Shown: piece by piece, positions 8,602 through 13,864 of the stretch
Layout of the letters: every line of letters begins with the position of its first letter
Position numbering within the stretch: the first letter of the stretch is position 1
Assembly: GCA_019677205.1 (NCBI GenBank)
Contig: JAAMXY010003056.1
Coordinates: forward strand, 1-13,864
DNA length: 13,864 nucleotides
Direction: 5' to 3'
Source: Pinguiococcus pyrenoidosus
Lineage: Eukaryota > Sar > Pinguiophyceae > Pinguiochrysidales > Pinguiochrysidaceae
Notes under the pieces: model-generated
Seen by the model: the letters and a program-made list of their open reading frames with translations, nothing else
Database searches by the model: none
Told to the model about the DNA's origin: nothing
Translations under genes and position numbers: made by a program

Positions 8602-9799
8602 CTGTGGAGATAAAGGCCCAAGATGCTCCAAGGGATGACGCAGAATCCACGTGGGAGCTGGAAGCGCCTGAGACCGAGCTGGAACGGCGCATCCGGCTGC
8701 GAAAGGAGGCTATGGCGCGCGGTGTCCACGAGCGCGAAGCAGCGAGGAAGCGGTACGCCCGACCAGCGCCCGCAGTGCAGTAGGCGGAAAGGGGCAGCGG
8801 AAAGGATCTCTCCCTGGGCAAAAGTTGACGAACGCTGCGGACAGGCACCAAGAAGAGATGGAGCGATGGGCGAGATCGCAACGTGGCGTAGAACGGCGGT
8901 GTGCTAAGGAGAACGAACTTCGGCGGCGACGGGACAGGCAGGAATATCATCGAGCCCAGAGACTTCAAAAGGTGAGACTCTGTGAAAAGTATCGGTAGGG
9001 CCCCTTGAGCATTTGGTCTGCTGACCATCGGTGCGGTCCTCCCCAGGAAGCGAAGCTCGCGGAGACGCGGCGCGCACGAGAGGCGGAACTGGCTCGGCAG
9101 GAGCGGGCCAGGCGGGAGCGCAGGCGAAGGACGGCGCTAGCAGCGAAGGAGCGGGCCGAGGCTGCCATGCAGGCGGCGCTGGCTGCACAACGCGAGGACT
9201 TGGAGAAGTCTCGAATTCAGATGATTCGGAGGCAGAAATGGCAAGAGGAGGTACGGCGCGCGGAGCAACGCAAAGCTGCGGCCTGGGCTGCAACACGGAC
9301 GCTGAAGGGGAGGGAACGAAACCATGAATGCAGGTGGCGAGGATGCATCGTGAAGAAGAGGCCATGCGGAAGGCAGAGTCGCTCCGATGGCAGAAGGAAC
9401 GGCGCATCCAAGAAAAGCGCCAACAGCATCTGCAAGAAGTTCGGCGCGCCCGCGATGGCTTGCGACAGGAAATCAAGGTGCACCTTCCCCGGTACTAGAC
9501 TTTGTGAGACCCCTGCCCCTTCTTCTCAGCCGGGTGGCCCCTCTTTTTCTCCCCGTGGTCTGGACCACTATCCTTGTATAGTACTTGAGCGTCCGCCTCA
9601 AGGCAGGCTGCTTCCGCTTCCGTCACGGCAGCCTGATTTTCGAAGACAGCGAGAGCTTTCGGAAGACCGATTCGGCCAGGCGGGAAGACATGGGCGTGGG
9701 CGAGACGAGAAGCAGGATTCCCTTGGTCGTCAATGCGCACGTGCGCCCGCCGGACCCAAGAATCAGTGCGCTCTGCATGCCTCCCACAAAGAGCGATAG
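8358..9799 (+). CDS. Multi-exon Arg/Glu-rich coiled-coil protein (ends uncertain)
   Basis: Proposed exons are 8358-8752, 8845-8971, 9047-9250, 9334-9477 and 9530-9799, giving about 379 residues. The start is the first in-frame ATG, but the frame is open back to 8067. The splice 8752/8845 joins EREAARKR to HQEEMERWARSQ. The splice 8971/9047 (75-bp intron GTGAGA...CCCCAG) joins RAQRLQK to EAKLAETRRAREAEL. A long, highly charged helix results, with MHREEEAMRKAESLRWQKER and RIQEKRQQHLQEVRRARDGL near its end. A 12-serine tract lies earlier, at 8565-8600. Such proteins are typical of cytoskeletal or ciliary structures, but I do not recognise the family. The last exon is the weakest part: acceptors ending at 9529, 9602 and 9631 are all in a usable phase, and the 9602 choice changes the C-terminus and ends at 9893. 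Confidence 0.6.
8565..8600 (+). repeat. AGC trinucleotide repeat, 12 units (polyserine)
   Basis: Twelve perfect AGC units encode polyserine in the frame of the coiled-coil gene. The other frames would give polyalanine or polycysteine on the opposite strand, or polyglutamine or polyalanine on this one. The serine frame is preferred because it continues into the coiled coil by good splice sites. Confidence 0.9.
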
Positions 9800-10315
9800 G
9801 ACGGAGGTGCCAGCAGCAGCCGAGGCTGAAGTCGAATGCTCACCGATGGCGCCTGCAGGGCAGGTACGGTACCAGAGACACGGCGGCGGATAGCAGGTTT
9901 GCAAGCGAAGCGCAAGGAGACACCGTTCAGGGAAGATTGTAGTAAGAGTGCTGGTTCTGAGGTTGTGCTTGGAAGCAACTCGAATCAAAATTTGACGCCG
10001 CAGGGGCCACACGCTTAACACTTTTCCACGCTCACACTGTGCACATAAACTTCGCCCGCGTTCTCATGATCAGCAGAAATGATGCTGCCGACTCCAGGCG
10101 CATATCTGCATGCACACACCATTTCCACGCCACAACTTCACTGACTCCAACCCTTCCATCGGCTTGCGGGAACGCTGGCAGGAGCTCCGCCACCGTCGAC
10201 CCCGCTCAGAGACACAATGCATCCTTTCGCCAGGACAAGCGCTTGCCGGCAGTGGTTGCCCGGCACATACAATCATTCTTCTTCACCACCTGAGCGTTGA
10301 GACCACTTCACGTCT
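9800..10315. other. Interval between convergent coiled-coil and ankyrin genes
   Basis: These 516 bp lie between two converging genes. The first 90 bp may still be coding if the alternative last exon, ending at 9893, is used. I see no RNA gene, repeat or further convincing coding stretch in the rest. Confidence 0.4.
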
Positions 10316-11713
10316 TCAAGCCATCTGTTGTTTCTTCACTTCGGCGACGGCGCCCAGGACGGAACTGAGGATCTGGTCTAGCCGATCTCGTTGCTGCGGC
10401 GTCGCTCGTCGAACGGGGCCCGCCTTGGCCACACGGCCGACCACCGCGCCTGTGCGCCTCTTCGACTGGTACTTCGGGTCCAGCGTGACCGGCTTCGGCC
10501 GGTAGCCGGTGCGGAAGAACACTTTTCCCTGAACCTTCGTGTGACTCACCGGCGCTGCCGCGCGAGGCGCCACCGTTCGCGCCATGCCCAACTGCGGCCC
10601 GGTGCTCGGAGTCTCGCTGGCGTCGTCGGACTCGCTTTCCGCAGAGGAATCCCCCGATGTCTGCGGTCCATCGTCGGACTCCACCTCGTCCTTTGCGGTG
10701 CCCGCCGCGGCCTTGGCGTCCGATTCGGTTGCGGCATCCAGAGGCGTTGCCGCCGCCGGCGCTTCTGCCGCCGCGGCCGCCGCGTCTGCGTCTGCGTCTG
10801 CATCCGCGTTTGCGCTCGCATCCGCATCCACATCCGCGCCCGGCGGAACCTGGGGCTTGGTGTCTAACGTGTATGGCGCTACGGGCTGGAAGAAGTCGGC
10901 CTCCTCCGGCTCCCGGATGGCGTCGTGACCACCGAGCTGGCGCCAGTAGATCTCCTTCTTGGCGTCGAAGAAGCGGCACCACTTTCCCCAGTCCTGTCTG
11001 CGCGTGTACTGCAGGGGTGTGCAGCCGCGGGAGTCGGCCACCCGCAGGAGGGTGAGATCCTTGTCCAGCATGGTCTCCACGAGCTCGGTCTTGACCTCGT
11101 GCGTCCAGAAGGCGTCGTGGAGCGGCGTGCGGCCGAAGTCGTCGCTGAGGCAGAGACTGGCCCCATTGTCCAGCAAATACCGCAGCAGCTTAACGTTGCC
11201 GCGTCGCGCAGTCATGTGTACAATGCTCTCCCCGAACTGGTTGCAGGCGTTGAAGTCGACGCCGTCCTCCTTGAGCTTCTTGAGCTTCTCGATGTCGCCG
11301 CTGCGGATGGCCGACAGCAGCTTGGTGCTGTAGCTCTGCAGCTGGCGCTCCGACGGCTTCTGCGAGTACACCGTATCTTCCGCCTTCTTGACGACCCGCG
11401 CGTAGCCCCTCTTGGCGAAGATCGCCTTGAGGAAGTCTTCGGGGTTGGTGTCGTCGTCATAGGGGAACTCGCGAGAGCCCGCGTCCTCCAGGCTGTCCTC
11501 CTGCTTCCTCTTCTTCTGCAGGCGCTTCGGCTCCCCCGCCGGCTGCTCGCTCTCCAGCTTGCGCTTGGGGCCCGGTGCGTTGGCCATGAAGTAGCCAAAC
11601 GCCGAGCTGAGCTGCATTGGCGTGGGGGCCGCGCCCTTCAGCAAGTCGCGCACGGGCGCCGCCTTGCCCTGCCACAGAACGCCCTGCTTGCGAGGCATGG
11701 CACGTCTGTGCAT
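10316..11713 (-). CDS. Ankyrin-repeat protein with Ala/Asp-repeat linker
   Basis: This is one uninterrupted frame of 465 residues ending in TGA. The first ATG is at 11713; a second at 11698 is possible. An N-terminal region with a basic, nuclear-signal-like patch (PKRLQKKRK, about 62-70) leads to about four ankyrin units at roughly 128-251. These include KLLSAIRSGDIEKLKKLKED, NQFGESIVHMTARRGNVKLL, DDFGRTPLHDAFW and SRGCTPLQYTRRQDWGKWC. This FGES.VHM...DDFGRTPLHDA arrangement is one I associate with a family common in diatoms and relatives; that is recall, not a search. A low-complexity Ala/Asp stretch follows (DADASANADADADADA), then a Ser/Asp/Glu-rich segment and a basic C-terminus. Ankyrin repeats bind other proteins; the partner is unknown. 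No signal peptide or membrane segment is seen, so it is cytosolic or nuclear. Confidence 0.88.
   Translation of the reverse strand: MHRRAMPRKQGVLWQGKAAPVRDLLKGAAPTPMQLSSAFGYFMANAPGPKRKLESEQPAGEPKRLQKKRKQEDSLEDAGSREFPYDDDTNPEDFLKAIFAKRGYARVVKKAEDTVYSQKPSERQLQSYSTKLLSAIRSGDIEKLKKLKEDGVDFNACNQFGESIVHMTARRGNVKLLRYLLDNGASLCLSDDFGRTPLHDAFWTHEVKTELVETMLDKDLTLLRVADSRGCTPLQYTRRQDWGKWCRFFDAKKEIYWRQLGGHDAIREPEEADFFQPVAPYTLDTKPQVPPGADVDADASANADADADADAAAAAAEAPAAATPLDAATESDAKAAAGTAKDEVESDDGPQTSGDSSAESESDDASETPSTGPQLGMARTVAPRAAAPVSHTKVQGKVFFRTGYRPKPVTLDPKYQSKRRTGAVVGRVAKAGPVRRATPQQRDRLDQILSSVLGAVAEVKKQQMA
10781..10838 (-). repeat. Degenerate GC(A/G)GA(C/T) hexamer repeat (Ala-Asp)
   Basis: On the + strand this reads as repeated GCGTCT, GCATCC and similar units, encoding alternating Ala and Asp on the minus strand. 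It is perfect over a few units and then diverges, as expected of an ageing coding microsatellite. Confidence 0.75.
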
Positions 11714-12101
11714 GGTGTGCAGAGGGGACTGCAGAGCTGCCCTCCCAGCAGGCACGAGAAGGTTCGGTGCCTGGAGAGGTGGAAGGAAGCCTCAAGACCC
11801 AGCTGGTGACGTGGTTCGCGATGCAAGGAGGAACAGCTCTTGGCACCTGCACTTGACCTGCGCAGCGAGGCCGTACGACGGGGTCGCAAGGGAGCAGTGG
11901 ACGAAGAGACAGCCAATGGGAGCGCAACTTGAGGCGTAGCCACGGAAGCCAGCAGGATGGCGAGGTGTCCCGGTCCACGGAGCACCGAGCGTGGGGGTGT
12001 ATCGGAGCGTCGCGCACACGTCCACGGCGAACCACGTCATGGAAGAGAAGCTTTCGAAACAGTTCACCACCTCATCAGTTTATGGGATAAGTTTCAGACC
12101 C

Positions 12102-12123
12102 TGCGAAATTTTGGAATTTCGCA
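12102..12123. repeat. Perfect 9-bp inverted repeat with TTGG loop
   Basis: TGCGAAATT and its exact complement AATTTCGCA flank a 4-nt TTGG loop. The arms are perfect. The function is unknown; it could be a protein-binding palindrome or an RNA hairpin in the leader of the minus-strand ankyrin gene. Confidence 0.8.
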
Positions 12124-12296
12124 AGGCCCCTGAGAAGATGGGCGAGGATCGGGTTTAGCCCTTGGAAGGCGTGAAAACCCGTGTTTCACCCGCCCGGCGT
12201 AGCCTGTGCAACCTGTCATCCAGTGACAGTGCGAGACGCTGACGATGACGAATCAGATCGCTTTGCGTGTCCACCGTTGACCAATCAAGCGAACCT

Positions 12297-12309
12297 CGGA
12301 ACGGTTCCG
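12297..12309. repeat. Short palindrome CGGAAC-G-GTTCCG
   Basis: Two perfect 6-bp arms surround a single central G. It is short enough to occur by chance in a window of this size, so it is noted only as a possible binding site. Confidence 0.4.
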
Positions 12310-12765
12310 CAGCCGCAGATCCGGCTTAGTCAGCAGAAGTTTGCCGAACCAGCACAGGCAACGCGCACGGCAACTGCCAACCACCCCACGCAAGGCGTCT
12401 GGTTGGTCGAATCCCCGCTCCCCGGCTAGCTGCAACCGGGCGGCCCGAGGTGATCAGTGGATTCGGCCAGCTGGCCATACGCTCAACAAGGCCAGCTGGA
12501 CCACAAGCTGCCCGGAAAGAGCGGCCGAATTTGTGTGCAAAACCCGCCGGGGAGCAAGCCGGCGACCCGGTGTCTGGGGCAGATGTCCAGCTGTGGTTGC
12601 GACTTCCACTGGCACGTCAACCGCCCCTTCGATTCTGTGACGTGGCGAGGAGGCATCCCGGGGCAAGTCTCCTGCTGAAACTGCGGTTGAGCCTCGCGCT
12701 GTACAGCTGTGGTGCCGAAGCTTCCCAGAAGCCCCGAGCTTCAACCACGATCGTTCATGACTCAC

Positions 12766-12811
12766 ACTTTTCCACTTTTCCACTTTTCCACTTTTCCACT
12801 TTTCACTTTTC
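12766..12811 (+). repeat. ACTTTTCC tandem repeat
   Basis: Four perfect 8-bp units of ACTTTTCC (12766-12797) are followed by two 7-bp units of ACTTTTC (12798-12811). The strand bias is strong: pyrimidines on + and purines on the other strand. Confidence 0.92.
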
Positions 12812-13387
12812 AAGAAGCGAGTTCCGTTGGAGAGCGAAGGGAGATTTCACGAAAGGAAGCTAGAATAGCGGGCGTGAGAGACTCTTGGCGGATGAGAGGC
12901 AGCTCCTTTCTTCAGCGGGAGTCTCCGTGGATCGCGTCCACGCTCGCCGAAGCGATCCAGCGAGGTGCTCGAGCGGAACCGCGAGACATTTCAGACGGCT
13001 TGGTAGGCAAGAACGGAGATCAAAGGAAAAAGGAGAAGCAAGCTTTGGAGTTCGCACCCTGCCTGACTACCTACTAAGATTTCCACACGCTACAGAACTA
13101 CGGGAGAGAAGCTCTTCGCCGCCACGCGGTTGTAGAGGCATGCATACCTTAACAACTTGATGGCCGCAGCGGCAACGCCACTCCACGCTTTCATCCAAAT
13201 ATATGTTTCTCACAAAGCTTCACTTCCCCTCGCGTAAAAGAAGGTCTGGACTTCCCGCCACATGTCATGATGCTGAGGAGACCCCTGCGCCAAGGCTCAT
13301 CACCAAGCCTTCACGTACAAAGCGACGGACTCGTATGCTGGAATGCAATGCGAAGTCCTCGTCTCCTCTCAGGCAGTCGCAAACAGC

Positions 13388-13864
13388 TCAGGCAGCTTGA
13401 TCTCTGCCGTCTTCGTCAACCTTGCCTTCTTCGTTAATCTTGCTGAAGTCGGCACCGCCGTCTGCTTTGCTCTTCGTCTTGAAAAACATTACTGAACCTA
13501 CGATCACCGCGAATACTACGACAGCCGCAATCACGATACCCGCAAGGGCCGCGTCGCTGAGACCATCGTCGCCGTCGTCGTCGTCGTCACTGTTTTCGTC
13601 ATCGCTCGGCGTATCTGGATTGGGTTCTCCAAAAGAAGGTTGAGAGAAATCGAAACCCGCAAATTGATCCGTCACATCATCTCCAGCGGCCGAGAGCACA
13701 GAAGATCCGACAACCTGGAACACATCGCCGCTATCCGTGCCGCGGAACACCAGCGATGCGATGTTGCCGGTGAAGGCCAGGTCCGTACCGCCGACCGCAT
13801 TTGCGTACAGCAGCGCATTCCCGTTGAGCGGAATGCCGATCGCGTCGTACACAAAGCCGAGGGT
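13388..13864 (-). CDS. Single-pass membrane protein, C-terminal part (5' end outside window)
   Basis: The frame is open from the right edge to TGA at 13390-13388 and gives the last 158 residues. An external region rich in Gly, Ala and Asp (NALLYANAVGGTDLAFTGNI; LVFRGTDSGDVFQVVG) leads to a Pro/Asp-rich stalk with DDENSDDDDDGDDG. One strong membrane segment follows (ALAGIVIAAVVVFAVIVGSV, about 13481-13552). It is followed by a basic stop-transfer patch (FFKTKSK) and a short charged tail. This layout suggests a type I surface or endomembrane protein, but the signal peptide would lie outside the window. The ectodomain family is not recognised. The Asp run is encoded by a short GAC repeat at about 13570-13590. 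Confidence 0.8.
   Translation of the reverse strand, partial: TLGFVYDAIGIPLNGNALLYANAVGGTDLAFTGNIASLVFRGTDSGDVFQVVGSSVLSAAGDDVTDQFAGFDFSQPSFGEPNPDTPSDDENSDDDDDGDDGLSDAALAGIVIAAVVVFAVIVGSVMFFKTKSKADGGADFSKINEEGKVDEDGRDQAA

Larger units (their letters stand above)
11714..13387. other. Long stretch with no convincing gene
   Basis: About 1.7 kb lies upstream of the ankyrin gene and downstream of the membrane-protein gene. Open frames of 60-190 codons occur on both strands but overlap one another, mostly lack ATG, and show no family motif or clear splice-linked continuation. Several cover the same bases in different frames, as expected by chance in GC-rich DNA. A hairpin at 12102-12123 and a tandem repeat at 12766-12811 are the only clear structures. 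An unrecognised short gene or noncoding RNA is possible. Confidence 0.45.

Noticed and set aside
7915-8729. Minus-strand frames with polycysteine or polyalanine from the AGC repeat
   Set aside because: They are shadows of the polyserine frame, which alone continues into the coiled coil through matched splice phases.
10925-11809. Long + strand open frame (294 codons) opposite the ankyrin gene
   Set aside because: It lies antisense to a well-supported ankyrin coding frame, is dominated by Leu/Arg/Val from reverse-complement codons, and has no domain of its own.
12395-12435. Possible tRNA T-arm (GGTCGAATCCCCGC)
   Set aside because: The TTC of the conserved T-loop is missing, and no matching acceptor, D or anticodon arm can be drawn upstream.
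12450-12863. Overlapping open frames upstream of and across the ACTTTTCC repeat
   Set aside because: Three frames on both strands are open over the same bases, none shows a domain or a coherent splice continuation, and the longest runs through a noncoding-type repeat.

Overview
The window is nuclear DNA of a gene-dense microbial eukaryote. Genes lie on both strands, about one every 2 kb. At least four are split by short GT-AG introns of about 60-93 bp, and several introns carry a CTAAC/CTGAC-like branch site near the 3' end. TAA, TAG and TGA all end genes here, so the code looks standard. The style of the ABCG half-transporters and of the ankyrin-repeat protein resembles what is common in stramenopiles (diatoms, oomycetes and relatives). 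That is an impression from family knowledge, not a proof of taxonomy.

Layout, left to right. (1) 28-971 (+): the 3' part of an unrecognised basic protein, running in from the left edge. (2) 1648-1081 (-): a three-exon gene for mitochondrial ribosomal protein bL20m, with a presequence-like N-terminus, convergent with (1). (3) 2391-2835 (+): a two-exon gene for the transcription elongation factor Elf1/ELOF1, divergent from bL20m across a 742-bp interval. (4) 3459-5331 (+): an ABCG half-transporter with one intron. (5) 7879-5738 (-): a second ABCG half-transporter with four introns, tail to tail with the first. (6) about 8358-9799 (+): a multi-exon gene for a long, Arg/Glu-rich coiled-coil protein with a 12-serine tract; both ends are uncertain. 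(7) 11713-10316 (-): an intronless ankyrin-repeat protein with an Ala/Asp-repeat linker. (8) 11714-13387: a 1.7-kb stretch with no convincing gene but with a perfect hairpin and an ACTTTTCC tandem repeat. (9) 13864-13388 (-): the C-terminal part of a single-pass membrane protein with an Asp-rich stalk, running off the right edge.

The genes do not form an obvious pathway. They read as ordinary eukaryotic neighbours: mitochondrial translation, Pol II elongation, lipid or small-molecule export, and a probable cytoskeletal or ciliary coiled coil. The most notable structure is the tail-to-tail ABCG pair, which encodes closely similar proteins but shares no intron position. I found no mobile element, CRISPR array, tRNA or rRNA, and I do not see strong evidence of a new system.
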